Made by a program: the position numbers and the translations under genes. Positions 33,698-45,539 of a DNA stretch of 64,000 nt are shown piece after piece (position 1 is the stretch's first letter; the number at the start of each line of letters is the position of its first letter). Location: positions 14,502,001-14,566,000 of the forward strand of contig JAZGTH010000006.1 of the NCBI GenBank assembly GCA_036877525.1. Reading direction: 5' to 3'. A model generated the notes under the pieces. The model worked only from the letters and a program-made list of their open reading frames with translations. It was not told where the DNA came from and did no database searches. The DNA comes from Chromobotia macracanthus. Taxonomy: Eukaryota > Chordata > Actinopteri > Cypriniformes > Botiidae.

Positions 33698-34340
33698 CTT
33701 CTACAATAATGAAACTCTTATTTAAGTTTTAACTAAGATACAGTCTAAAGTGATGAAACTAAAGTGATGAGTCTTTATCTGAGGCGTGTTGCTATGAACA
33801 TCTAGAGTCTGTACACCCAAACAAACACCCAAACACACATAGGATTTTTTTTCTTTACCCCACTATGTCAGGCAGATGAACATTTAATTAATAAAACTAT
33901 GATTATGGTATCAGTATATCTTTATTTGTTAATTTATTCAAAGATTAAAGAAAGATTCTTTATTAAAGAAAGTTTTTCTGGTTTCCAGTTGTAACAATTT
34001 TACATAAAAAGATGTTTTCATGAAAGTCCAAAGATGCACCCTAAAAAGTTCTTTGGCTGAACAGATACAGTGAGAGTTGTTAACACAAAAAACAGGATTA
34101 TGATAGCATTATCTTTGTTTTTTCTTAGTTTTTTTTTAAAGTCTGTTTAAAACTAAACATTAAATAAAAATGTTTGAAATAAAAAAAAGATGATGTACTA
34201 TTTTTTCTTGTTATAATGTGAGGCTTAATCTAAATTAGTATAAAATGTGATTATGTGAAAGATTTTTTTATCTGAGGCATGAAGCTTAGTGGCAATGGTG
34301 GGGCTCTATAGGTGTCAATACAGACCTTAAGGATATTCTT
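33698..34340. other. b4galt5 intron 5, nothing recognised
   Basis: AT-rich intron sequence between the inverted repeat arm and the direct repeats. Confidence 0.4.
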
Positions 34341-34341
34341 T

Positions 34342-34508
34342 CCAGTCAGGAAGAACAAGTTCAGGGGCATAGTCTTTAGTCAGAAGCAAGATGAAAACAC
34401 AGAATACTAACCCCTGATTAAGCATTTTTTACTTTTCTAAAATGTAATTCTTTGATTATATAGACATCTAGTGCAAGCAATAGATTATTAACAACCATAT
34501 TAAGGACA
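34342..34508 (+). repeat. Intronic direct repeat, copy 1
   Basis: Begins 'ccagtcaggaagaacaagtt' and ends 'aacaaccatattaaggaca'. Copy 2 is at 34,671-34,845 and a partial copy 3 at 37,521-37,690. Confidence 0.9.
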
Positions 34509-34670
34509 ATTGTCATTCTGTATAGGTATCTTCCCAGGCCAGAAAAAGTCAAACAAGATGGTGTTGCATGCTCTGTTAAAAGCATTATTCTCTGTTTTAA
34601 CAGTATCTATAAACCATAAGAAGCAAACCTTAGAAGGTAATGATACAAACACATTTGAAAGACCAGTTCC

Positions 34671-34845
34671 CCAGTCAGGAAAAACAAGTTGGGGGACCTG
34701 GTCTTTAGTCAGAAAACAAGATGAAAACACAGAATGCTAAACCCCGATTAAGCATTTTTTTTTACTTTTGTCAAAATGTCATTGCTTAATTATCTAGACA
34801 TCTAGTGCAAACAATAGATTATTAACAACCATATTAAGGACATTT
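34671..34845 (+). repeat. Intronic direct repeat, copy 2
   Basis: About 85-90% like copy 1 by eye. Its left extension 34,570-34,670 ('gctctgttaaaagcattatt') also matches 37,510-37,620, so the repeated unit is at least 270 bp. The L2 element starts directly after it. Confidence 0.9.
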
Positions 34846-34849
34846 AAGA

Positions 34850-37490
34850 TCCAAGATGGTGCTGAGTATGGCAGCCATGTTGCAAGCTCCATCAAGACAC
34901 TACAGTTTTTTGTTTATTTATTCTGTATGTAACCATACTGTCGTTTGTGCATGATGTCTCGAAGACGCTCTGTTTACAAACACAACAACAGAGCCCTTTG
35001 TCTGGACGCCTGGCCACAACCTCGGAAACACACCTGGAAAAGAGGAAAGAGAGCCGATGTTCTCGTCAGGCTGAGATGCCGTGCCTTCCGAACCCCGCTC
35101 CCCACCATTTTACTGGCTAATGTACAGTCACTAGACAACAAGCTCTGTGAACTGAGGGCAGATATCTCCTGCCAGCGAGAAACGAGGGACTGCTGCAATA
35201 TCAGCCTTACGGAAACCTGGATGTCTGCGGAGGTTCCAGACTCTGATTAAGCCACTGAGGCCGCGGGGTTCTCCATGCACCGCAAGGACAAGGCGAAAGA
35301 CCTTTCAGGGAAGAGCAGAAGAGGGGGTGTATGTTTTATGATCAACAATGCTTGATGTGATCGAAGGAACATGCACTCAGTCAAGTCTTTTTGCTCCCCT
35401 GATCTGGAATACCTCATACTTTTGTGTTGACCATACTGGCTGCCGAGGGAGTTCACGGCTGTTATCATCACAGCTGTATACATTCCTCCTCAAGCCAACA
35501 TAGACCAGGCACTCAAAGAACTGTAGGGCAGTATAAGCGAGCAGGAAACTGCGCACTCTGAAGCCGCTTACAGGCAGAAGCTGAAAATGCGCACTCTGCC
35601 CGCTTACAGGCAGAAGCTGAAACAGGATGATCCAGTGTTGGTTGGACCAATCTGATTCTATGCTACAGGACTGTTTTGATCACGTGGACTGGGAGAAGTT
35701 CAGGTCTGCCTCCGATGACGTCATCGAGTATACCATTACATGTTTCATTAAGAAGTGCATAAATGATGCTGTGCTGACCAAAACGATCAGGATCTACCCT
35801 AACAATAAACCATGGATAAACAACGATGTTCGAACAGCCCTGAAAGCGTGTACACTTGCATTTAATACTGGAGATGCGGAGTAGTACAAATACACCAACT
35901 ATACCCTCCGAAAAACCATCAAAGCTGCCAAACACCATTACAGAGAGAAAGTAGAAGGTCAGTTCAACTCCAACAGCACAAGAAGCATGTGGCAGGTAAT
36001 CAATAACATTACAGACTTAAAGAGAAATAAACACCCCGCTATGAACACCACTGCCTCTCTCCTGGATAAGCTAAATTCTTTTTACGCTCGTTTAGAAACA
36101 AGTAAGCCTGCACTCATGAAGAGAGCTCCCGCAACCGCTGATACAGATGCGAGTGCACTCACTGTCTCTGTAGCGGGTGAATATTCGCAAGGCTGTGGGT
36201 CCTGACAACATTCCGGGCCACGTACTCAGAGCATGCGTGGTCCAGTTAGTAGGTGTTTTTACAGAGATCTTCAACTTCTCCCTCTCTCTATCCATGGCGT
36301 GTACCAAAACAATCAAACATCACATGCTTGAATGACTGGTGCCCTGTTGCTCTTACGCCCATCATCAGCAAGTGCTTTGAAAGACTGATTCAAGTCTACA
36401 TCTGCTCTGTACTACCGCTCTACAGATTATGCCGTTCAACACCATAGTGCCCTCTAAGCTTGATGCAAAACTATGGGCTCTGGGTCTGATCAGATCCCTA
36501 TGCAGATGGATCCTGGACTTCCCATCAGGCAGGCATCAGGTGGTCAGAATGGACAATAACATCTCCACTCCGCTGATCCTCAACACTGGAGCCCCTCAGG
36601 GATGTTTTCTCAGCCCCCTCCTGTACTCCCTATACACCCACGACTGTGTGGCCACACACAGGCTCTAATGTCATTGTGAAATTTGCTGATGACACAATGG
36701 TGGTAGGCCTGATCACTGACAATGACGACACAGAGATGAGGTCTTCTGACATACTGGTGTCAGGAGAACCACCACTCACTCAACTTCGACAAGACCAAAG
36801 AGATTGTTGTGGACTTCAAGAGAAAAGAAAGAGAACACACCCCCAATTACCATCAATGGATCGCCAGTGGAGCAGGTCAACAGCTTCAAGTTCCTCTGTG
36901 TTCATATCACTGAGGACCTCACATGGTCCGCTCACGCAGATGCAGTGGTAAAGAAGGCCCACCAGCACCTCTTCTACCTCAGGCGTCTGAGGAAGTTCGG
37001 TATGAACCGCAACATCCTCAGATCATTCTCCACCTGCACCTCAACCGCAAGGCACTGCAGAGGGTGGTGCGAACTGCCCGCCACATCACAGGAGGTGAGC
37101 TTCCATCCCTTCAGTATATCTACAACAGCACACTTTATATAATATATTTACTGTGTGTATGTATGTATGTGTGTGTACATATACACATATATTTAAATGC
37201 AAATATTGTGTGTACAAATGTAAATTGTTACATATGTACATTTGTACATATTTTTAGTACACTACAACATGTCCATGTGCATATAATGTATATTGTATAT
37301 TGTAAATTTGTAATTTTGTAATTTTGTATATTCTGTCCATTTTGTCATTGTATATACTACATACTGTCATTGTATATACTGCATACTGTTATATGTATAT
37401 TTTTTGTTACTGTTACGTGTCTGTTTTACATACTGTATTGCACTGTCTGGAGCCGCCCTCAAGATTTTCAGTGAAAATCACTCCAGGAGG
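34850..37490 (+). mobile_element. L2-like LINE in b4galt5 intron 5
   Basis: A long but internally deleted L2-like element. It starts with the usual 'gatccaagatggtgctgag' 5' UTR. The endonuclease start is readable at 35,080-35,235 ('LPTILLANVQSLDNKLCEL', 'NISLTETWMSAEVPDSD'). The RT follows in fragments: 'PQGCFLSPLLYSLYTHDC' at about 36,590 and 'VKFADDTMVVGLI' with the catalytic ADD at about 36,675-36,715. Then come 'SPVEQVNSFKFLCVHITEDL' near 36,860 and 'RVVRTARHITGGELPSLQ' near 37,060. A TA/TG-rich 3' UTR closes it. Numerous stops. Confidence 0.9.
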
Positions 37491-37520
37491 TCACTACACT
37501 ACACTACAGGATGGGGACGT

Positions 37521-37690
37521 GTACTCTGTTAAAGCGATATTCTCTGTTTTAACAACCTATATAAAACCATTAGTAGGAAACCTTAGGAGGTAACAATACA
37601 AACACATCTGACCACACTTCCCCACTCAGGAAGAACAGAAGAAGTTGGGGCATGTTCTTTAATCAGAAAACTAGATGAAGACACGTTGAG
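37521..37690 (+). repeat. Intronic direct repeat, copy 3 (partial)
   Basis: 'tattctctgttttaacaacc' and 'aggaagaacagaagaagttg' match copies 1 and 2 on the other side of the L2 element. Confidence 0.8.
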
Positions 37691-37933
37691 ATAAAATGGA
37701 AACCCAAAGTCTCAGATCATACACTTTGATTTGTGTCTAAAGTGTGAACACTGCAAGGAAAGCAGCTCTTACCACTGTCAACACACACACATACACACCA
37801 TAAACATTTATTTACCCTATACAAAATGTTTCACACATTCAAACATAATTGCTCAAAATGGAGTTAGGAGAAAGTCAAAAAACATCTGTTGTAGAAAGGT
37901 GAGGACGGGGTCAGTTCCATAGGGAGATGGTCA

Positions 37934-38076
37934 GAGCCAAAGTTTGGAGCAAATCTTGTTCATAAACATGATTGACATGTACAAAGTAGACTAAAAATTT
38001 GACAGACCCCAAAACAGGGTAATAAATTAATGACTTCTGATTGACAGTTGACACATAGTCCCTTGTAATTACTACT
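37934..38076 (-). repeat. Inverted repeat arm, right end of intron 5
   Basis: Reverse complement of 33,561-33,697. Contains 'cataaacatgattgacatgt' and 'ccccaaaacagggtaataaa'. It ends 20 bp before the exon 5 donor. Confidence 0.88.
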
Positions 38077-38096
38077 CATCTCTTTCTGTCTCTTAC

Positions 38097-38213
38097 CTGT
38101 TCAATAACATAGAAGCCAAACTGAAGTCTCTGTCTCTGCAGCACAGGGATCAGGTGTTGCAAAAGTATCGGCAAATGCTCATGCCGATTACGGAAAGGAA
38201 TCAAAATGGCAAC
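38097..38213 (-). CDS. b4galt5: b4galt5 exon 5
   Basis: 117 nt, 39 codons, phase 0 on both sides. It encodes 'VAILIPFRNRHEHLPILLQH' and then 'LIPVLQRQRLQFGFYVIEQ'. IPFRNRHEHLP is the first nucleotide-binding motif of the beta-1,4-galactosyltransferase family (GT7). Acceptor 'ctctttcag', donor 'CAG|GTAAGAG', which is a near-consensus donor. Confidence 0.96.
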
Positions 38214-38466
38214 CTGAAAGAGTAAATAAGAAAATACCTTAACTTTCATGAGTTTCAAAGTTTTTTTTACACTTCAACATTTTACTACATTGCTTTTAAT
38301 GCTACAGAAATATTGACTGAGTAACAAAAGATGATACTGTACTACAGTGTTTTGTATGTTTTCTGTTCTGTGATGTTTTTATCAACTGTGCACTGTGGCC
38401 AAATCAGGCAAACCTAGGATAAAAGCTTTGACAAAACATTTTGAGAAGCATTTGATGTTGCGTATG

Positions 38467-38826
38467 TGTTACGAAGGAGATTTCCTGTTCAACAGTTCAT
38501 CATTTCCCGCTACTATATAAGCTGCCTACAAACACTCACATGTTGTGAAGTCCCCGGCGGCAATTCTGAGTGTTTTCATTACTCTGTTGGATTGCCTGTT
38601 TTTTGTTATTGTACTGTTTTCTGGATTCTTGATTGTTGCCTACCCTGATTCTTGGACTGATTTTGGATTTATGATTGTTTGCTGCCTGTCTATGACCTTA
38701 CTCCTGTTTACCGATTATGCCTTGTCTTGCCTCTATTGTTCCTGTTTGCTGGTAATTGACCCTGCCTGTTTGTTTTTCAAAATAAACACTTCAAATGGAT
38801 CCTTGCGTGTCAGACCCTTCATTACA
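38467..38826 (+). mobile_element. Solo LTR with GTATG target duplication
   Basis: 360 bp with ends 'tgttacgaagg' and 'cttcattaca', i.e. TGT...ACA. GTATG flanks it at 38,462-38,466 and 38,827-38,831. It contains 'caaaataaacact', a probable poly(A) signal, in plus orientation. Complete duplications and no internal sequence mark it as the product of LTR-LTR recombination. It lies in b4galt5 intron 4. Confidence 0.92.
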
Positions 38827-39129
38827 GTATGTGTTAGGACTGATTAATATAAGTATTTACAATTTGTTTAGTCTTATTTTTGTTGACATGAAAATTAACC
38901 AGTATCATGATGATTTTCACATTCTTTTTATTTGGCCATTTTGTTTTCTAAAGATATGCCAGTAGTCAGTAGTCTTGTGTAAGAACATTAACAGCATCAA
39001 AAATGGCAAAAATAATTTAATACTGTGCATCTTGCAGCACATAGATTCCTTTATTTGTGGCTCTACTTGGCTAATTACACATTTATTTTATTTAAAAAAA
39101 TCAAAAGTATATAAGGGAATTATGTAGAA

Positions 39130-39412
39130 CTATATGGGTTACCCTCCCTGTGTGAGTCTTGGCCCTGCCCTGTTGTTTTCTTGTTAATTATCCAATTATT
39201 CCCTCACCTGTTTGCCCTCCTCACTCTCTTTCCTTTTTATTGCCTTTGTGTCTGCTGTCTTGTGCTGGTGTATTCTCCTTTTTTCTCAGTGAGTACTGCC
39301 TTAAATCTTATTAGTTTTTTGTTTCTGCCCCCTTGTGGGTGTTTTGTTTAATAAAAGAAGTTTTTTGTTTGAAGTTGTCTGTGCTTGGGTTCTTCATCTG
39401 CGATACCTGACA
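39130..39412 (+). repeat. LTR fragment, TGTCAG family relative
   Basis: Starts inside an LTR ('gagtcttggccctgccctgtt'), includes 'tttaataaaagaag', and ends 'cgatacctgaca', the family terminus. 5' end missing. Confidence 0.6.
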
Positions 39413-39479
39413 ACAATAGCTGTATTCTTTGCCTTGACTCTATAATGTCATTGGTCTATAATGTAATGTCTTTGTTTAT

Positions 39480-39950
39480 ATTGTCTTTAGCACATGGCCA
39501 TTGATGTTTTGCCACCATGTGCTCTACTGTCATTGTGGTGCATGACCCTGACCCTGTTGTTTTTCAATTAATTATCTTATTAATGTCTCACCTGCCTTTC
39601 TCATTTTCTCCTTAATTTGTTTCCCTGTTTATTCTTCCTTAATTTGCTATCCTTTTTCAAACTGTTGTGTGCCTTGCTGCATTTTTTATGGCTTTTTGTT
39701 CTCAGTCAAGCTGTGTTGTGTCAGATGCCTTGTTGGCCTTCCTAGTTAGATTATTGTTATTTGTATTTTTGTTTTTTCTTTTTTTTGATCGTGAATCCAG
39801 TGCCCACTCAGCCTTGTTCTCTGCTGGCTGCCCACACCACTGGACCTGAGATGATCTTTGCTGTTTTGCTTTGTTTGTCATGCTTTGCAGATTCAATAAA
39901 CATATCTCCCCTACCCACTATTGAGTCCTTCTTTTCAGTTTGTGACAGAA
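39480..39950 (+). repeat. LTR fragment, second relative
   Basis: 'tgcatgaccctgaccctgtt', 'ttcaataaacatatctcccc' and a 'gtttgtgaca' end parallel the fragment at 39,130-39,412. Likely another decayed LTR of a related family. Confidence 0.5.
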
Positions 39951-40145
39951 ACTAATACAGTTATGTAAACTGTATGTATATGAACAGAGTACAAACCCAT
40001 TATGAAATGGTGTGATTTATGATGCAACAAGCTCATGAATGTTGCTGGTGGAGTTTATTACCTCAACAAATTCAATTTGGAGAAAAAAGGGCAAATGAGC
40101 CTGAATGCATAGTCTCACTACACCAGGAGTAATTTACAAAATCAC

Positions 40146-40273
40146 CTTCCAGCGTGGGATGCAGTCATGGGGTTTCCAGTGGCCTCCAGGGGACAGACTA
40201 GGATCTGCCTGCTTGATAAGTTTTTCAACATCCTCTAGAGCAATCTCATTCATGTTCATCTTCAACAGACCCT
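40146..40273 (-). CDS. b4galt5: b4galt5 exon 4
   Basis: 128 nt. It encodes 'GLLKMNMNEIALEDVEKLIK' and ends 'LSPGGHWKPHDCIPRWK'. The GGHWKPxDC.PRWK block marks the start of the catalytic domain in members 5 and 6. Acceptor 'tctgtctgtcag', donor 'AAG|GTGATT'. Its first two bases complete a Lys codon with exon 3. Confidence 0.94.
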
Positions 40274-40279
40274 CTGACA

Positions 40280-42400
40280 GACAGAAAGAGAGAACAATCA
40301 ATCACTGCTGTTGTTATTATCTTATTACATTTGCATCTATCTGCACAAGAAGTAAACTTAAACTACGTTACGTGCAAGCCAGAAAGTGTAACTTCCATTG
40401 TGGATGTGCATGAAGCATTCTTCTAATAATAGCATGCTTTAAAACATGGGCATTCTGTATTCTTTCAACATTTACCATCTTCTGTCTGCATTAAACTTAT
40501 TTTTGGCATCTACCCACTAATCACACGTGAGTGAAATCAGACAATTTACTAGGCATTGGTTAATTAATAACATTTTTAGTCACCTAGTGTGAAATTTTGT
40601 CACATATGCAAGTGATTTATTCACAGTGTAGAGGTCTAAACACAGATATCAGTAATAGCACCAAAAACATGTGACCTGAGTCAACTCTGACCTGAGTTAA
40701 GATAGCTATGACAGAGTTAAGACTGAGTACTGGCAATCCAGTTTAAAACTGTAGCTTTCCAAACTGCAATTATTTCAACTTAACTTTAATGAACAGTACT
40801 TATGATAATTTACAAACTATAAATAGTGGCAATTTACCAATCAAAACTCAGTAAGGTGCTTATGCAAGTTTTTGTCATTTCTTGAGCTTTCCAAATTGGC
40901 TCAAGCACAGCTTTTGACACTCTTGAAAAAATAAAACAGAAGGTGTGATATTTATTTGATTAGTATTTAAAGACACTCTGACATAACATTATGTATGCAT
41001 ATTGTATGCTCTACTGAGTTCCATTCAGATGTGATTACCCTATTTTTTTCGTCATCTTCCACACCATGTTCTAACCAAATGTGACACGATGTTGCGACAT
41101 GCAATATAAGATTTTTTCCATGTTACTCAGAGGTTTTGTCCTAACTAGCCATGACAGCAGATTATGTTTTAGAAACGGTTTCTATATCTGCAATGTTACA
41201 GCATATCATACTGTATCATATTAAGTTGGTATATAGTTGGTATAGAGGATGTGAAGTGTCACGCTGTGTTTAATTCTGGGTAAATGTTTTTTTTGACACC
41301 ATATTAGGAGGATCGTGCTGCCTTTGTGCTAGTGAGTTTAGGGCAGTATTTAGATTTTCTGTTGTAATTATGAAAAATGTCACCACTGTAGGTCATTCCT
41401 GCTGCATCGAGAACCCTCGCAGTAACTCACATCATTGTTCAAGAAAAATAATATGTACAATATGTACATAATATGTAAAATAATGTACAATGTTTGTACA
41501 TGTTAAAACACCTAGGAAAGCAGGTTGAGAAGGTGGCGAAAAGATGCCGGTTAGCAAATATATTAATGTCACCACTGATTAAACCCACTGCTTATCACTT
41601 AATAAAAAAATCTCAGTGTATTTGAAAGCTTTTTTATTATATTTGGTTAATAACATTACCCTTGGTAAACTTTGGTAGCAGTATCATACAATCCCATTTT
41701 GTACAATACAGCTTTAAAATAACAAAACAACAACAATTATGACTATTATGATTCTGTGTTGTTAGTGACAACATCATACTTATAACCTGACACAGAAAAA
41801 CACTGAGGAGTGACAAAAATGTTTGCTCCTGTACATTAACAACTAAAAGTTACTATTATAAAAACAGCTGAACGACAGCCACATTACTGAAAAATGTTGC
41901 TAAGTTACTAACATTTCTACTGTTCGTTATTTCCTGCTCTTTTATACACTACTATTATTGACTGAAGACTGTAGAAGTAGATTGAGTACTGATAGATACA
42001 AAGTACTGATGAAAAAACTTAATAAAATTGATTGTACCACTAGCATACAGCTATGCTTTTTATTTTTGTATTTAATTCTAATGTCAAACTTTACTGGAGT
42101 TAACTGTCAGTTAAGTTCAATTAGTTTTGAAACTGTCTGGGCCTAGTGACTGTTGCTGCCACTGTGGAATATTTCAAATCAGTTAAACCAGTAGGATGTT
42201 CTTGCTGTACAATAAGGAAGTTTATCAGCTGTTGGAGCTAATATGGACCTGTGTTTGTATGACTTCAACAAAAAGTCATAAAAAAGAGATTTTTTATTTA
42301 ATTCTGTTCTTCCCATACAAGCCCTTTAAAACAATTCTTTACATTTCTTGCATCATCACAATTTTGGAAAAGCGCTGTATAATCTGTACATTAGGTCTCA
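40280..42400. other. b4galt5 intron 3, nothing firmly recognised
   Basis: AT-rich. A TGTACA-rich patch at 41,450-41,510. No coding motif; the two 60-90 codon frames around 41,958-42,456 look random. Confidence 0.4.
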
Positions 42401-42408
42401 GTACTCAC

Positions 42409-42522
42409 TCATTGATGGCAGTTTTCCTGGGCAGATCTGATCAGGCCTGTATGTAAAACCTTCTGGGAGGTAAAGTGTGCTGGGGCCGTCTGTCTCATTC
42501 AAATTAAATTTATATGTATAGT
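42409..42522 (-). CDS. b4galt5: b4galt5 exon 3, lumenal stem
   Basis: 114 nt, acceptor 'tatctctttag', donor 'ATGA|GTGAGT'. It encodes 'DYTYKFNLNETDGPSTLYLP' and then 'EGFTYRPDQICPGKLPSM'. The stem block 'LPExFTY....CPxxLPSM' agrees with members 5 and 6; the Cys is part of a conserved disulfide. NET is a sequon. This region is fast-evolving in the family. Confidence 0.9.
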
Positions 42523-42529
42523 CTAAAGA

Positions 42530-43100
42530 GATAATTACATCAATTAATTCATCAATTCACAATAAATAATCTCTATTTTTACCATTATGCATGCCTTTCC
42601 CAAGATTTTTAGATTGTTTGATAAAGATAAGGATAAAGAATGTAACAAAGACAAATGTTTCACAACTACATATGCTGTATTGTGATGATTTTAGATATAT
42701 TACAGTTTAATAGATTTTACATGTTGCCTTAGCCATTTTATTTTATGACACCGTTGATGCAGCTTCTCTGCGACATATATTTATGATTGGCCAGGCTTAC
42801 TGATGACAACAAATTCATTCATTTTTAAATTTATTTTGGGACCTTCAGTTCTACTAATACTCAATAATTTGTGTTGTAAAACCAGTAAAAACTGTGTTTA
42901 TGTAATCTTAATATGGTATATTGTGTCATTCAATGAAATAAAAATGAAATGAATATAGAACTCACTTTATACAGTATCAAACAGCGTATAACTAACTTCA
43001 TAAAAAGTGTTTCTGGTTGCTACGTTTCAGTTCAAATGTTTGTTTATCTGACAAATATTACAGATAATCCACTGCATTTGCAATATGGAATTTAAACACT
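42530..43100. other. b4galt5 intron 2, nothing recognised
   Basis: AT-rich intron sequence without coding motifs. Confidence 0.4.
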
Positions 43101-43301
43101 GCTCGCATGTATTACGGCAGGAGACTCACACAAAGGAATAATGAAACAGATGAATTTTATTGGCAGCAACAGAGGCAATGTGAGAGATAGCAGGTGAGTA
43201 AGAGGTTTGAGGGTACTGATAATGAATGTAATGGGTCTGCTGTCACCTTCCGTCTGCACACTGCACACTGAAGCTGATGGTGAGCTGCGGTCCAGACACT
43301 C

Positions 43302-43759
43302 TCACTCTCTCAGAACCAGTAGCTGACAGATGGAAAATCTGATGGTTCTCCAGACCAGGGAAATAGAGGTGGCTGGTAACTGAGTACGCACTGGAAGGGA
43401 GTGAGTCCAGTGGAGGGCTGAAGAAGACAGTTCAGCGCGTACTTGGCCCAGCCTAGGAACTGGTTCCATGAGCCATGGCAGAAGGTTTATAGGAAGCATC
43501 CAATGTCCTGGATTTTCTTCTGTGTCTGCCCGTTCGACTGGGGATGGTATCCAGAGGAGAGGCTTATGGTCACACCTAAGAGGGCAATAACAGCTTTCCA
43601 TACCCTCAATATGAACTGTGGTCCACTGTTTGAGATGATGTCTTCAGGAATTCCATAGTATCTGAAAATGTGGTTAAACATGAGTTCAGCTGTCTCCAAT
43701 GCAGTGTGAAAGTCCCTTGAGGGGAAGAAGACAACAGGATTTGGAAAATCGGTCAACAA
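43302..43759 (-). pseudogene. Gypsy integrase remnant
   Basis: 'FFPSRDFHTALETAELMFNH' followed by 'IFRYYGIPEDIISNSGPQF' (second catalytic Asp altered to Asn in the usual SDRGPQF), then 'LSSGYHPQSNGQTQ', where the catalytic Glu of 'GQTER' is replaced by Lys. A frame change near 43,500 leads to further integrase-like sequence down to 43,302. Catalytically dead as read. Confidence 0.88.
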
Positions 43760-43900
43760 CTACTAGAACACGTGTTACCCTCAGTGGCTGGCAGGTCCGT
43801 GATGAAATCCACTAATAGGTGTGACTATGGGCGGTTGAGAACAGGCAAAGGAGGGAGTTTGCCTAATGGTAAGTGGCAAGGGTTCTTTGAGATGGCACAG

Positions 43901-44230
43901 TCAGAACAGCCTTGGACAAACCTTCTCACATCCCTGGCCATGTTGGGCCACCAGAAGCAGTCTTTTAGTGGCAGATGGTGACCAGGACAGAGACCTGGGC
44001 TTGTTCCTCAACAGACTTGTGAAGTGGACAGGCGGTGGACCTGTAGTTATGGATGAACCATCTGTAGAAGTTTGAGAAGCCAAGGCCATGGCTTCCACCT
44101 TCCCCTCATCCATCTGGATGCCACTGCTGCTGATGTCATATCCAAGGAACTGTACTGAGGACTTGAGAACAGATGGAATTCTCTCAGGCATCTCAGGACT
44201 TCTGCAACATGGTGGCAATGTTTGGCCATC
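43901..44230 (-). pseudogene. Gypsy RT thumb fragment
   Basis: 'SSVQFLGYDISSSGIQMDEG' followed by 'KVEAM' is the end of the RT palm and thumb of Gypsy elements ('FLGY.IS..GI.MDP.KV'). The region between this and integrase is deleted. Confidence 0.8.
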
Positions 44231-44996
44231 AGCCAGGAGATGAAGAGTTTCCTCATGCAGCAGGCGGACATTTACATTGAGAGGACCATACAATGAAACA
44301 GATGACTTTTTATTAACAGAGGCAATGGGAGAGATAGCAGGTGAGTAGGAGTTCCAAAGAAGTTGACAGTACTGATAATGAATGTAATGAAGAGTCTTTA
44401 TCTTACAGGAGATTGTGGATGAGAAGGATGGAGGACAGATGACTGCACACACCTCTTTTTTTGGGATAAATATAATCCACATGATTTGGGAGGTGACAGA
44501 TGCTGGAGAGGAGTACTGAGAACACACTGGAGAAGGCACAGGAGGTAAGCACATAGAGGATGCGAGAGACTTGTCCTTAATTATAAACTGGAGTATCATA
44601 GAGTGTCCACTTCCTATGAATTAGACCGGACACTGGAGTCATGTGAGGTGTGTGCTTAAGAAGCCAGCTTGATGAGGGTGCAGATGAGGTGCAGGTGCGT
44701 GTGATTAGTACTCTGGTGATGGTGTGTGCTGGGACTGGATGGTGAGAGAGCCTGGGAGATCTGTGACAGCATGTCACTACGGCAAGCAACAAGTATCCAA
44801 CTTGACAGGTCCATTTTGATCTCCTTTCTCAATAGCAAGTGACAAATCTTGCTGATCGGTCTGTGCAGCGCTGTATGAAGTCAAACACACCTAGTGTCTT
44901 TAAATGTCACCTGGTCCACCAGTCATATGAGCAGTCGCATGACAGGAAATGTGAAGTATAGAATAACATAAGGAGGCATCATGGCAAACAACACAC

Positions 44997-45515
44997 TTGC
45001 TGTGTCTGAAACCACTCACTCATGCCCTCCTTCTTTATTCCCTATAAAGCAAACGTCATTTGAGCCCATTATTTGTGGAAGAAGTGAACAAAATGTAGTG
45101 GTTTCGGACATTAATGAAAAATACCATATATCGGAGAGTACCGTCACTGATGTTTTTGTCATAAACATTATGCCTGTTCTGCCATGGATTGCATCGCAAA
45201 ATGATAAAGTTAATTTTCTCATTGTTTGTCACATTTATTGTATTTGTTGATAATAGAGAGAACAAAGCAACTGCTTATGTTTATTTACCAAACTTAATAA
45301 ATATATTTATGTTTTATATAAAAAAGGAGTAAATTACTGTAAACAAAGACAAACACAAGTTTATTAGCATTTTCAGAGTGTTTACTGTCAGTGCCCCTAA
45401 AATGACTCTAGTCAGGTGGCTGTCTTGCATTGGAACATGGGAAATAGTAAATGAGTGAGTGTACATTTGATGTACACTTCATAGTGCATTGTGGGTAAAA
45501 AGTAGTGAACAGATG
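44997..45515. repeat. MITE-like repeat with mirrored ends
   Basis: Starts 'tgtgtctgaaaccactcact' and ends 'cacttcatagtgcattgtgg'; both phrases are, from memory, the ends of a common cyprinid non-autonomous DNA transposon ('gtgtccgaaaccgc...', 'agtgcattgtggg'). No coding capacity. Confidence 0.5.
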
Positions 45516-45539
45516 TTGTTCAGTCAGAATTCAGACAAC

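Larger units (their letters stand above)
43105..44960 (-). mobile_element. Ty3/Gypsy element, heavily deleted, in intron 2
   Basis: Minus-strand element. Matching LTR pieces are at 43,140-43,240 and 44,285-44,400 ('aatgaaacagatga...', 'gagagatagcaggtgagtag', 'agtactgataatgaatgtaa'). The right LTR seems to run on to about 44,800 with 'accatcaccagagtactaatc'-type sequence on the minus strand. Between the LTRs only integrase and a short RT piece remain. Confidence 0.8.

Noticed and set aside
37324..37593. 89-codon Tyr/Leu-rich frame
   Set aside because: Translation of the TA/TG-rich 3' UTR of the L2 element.
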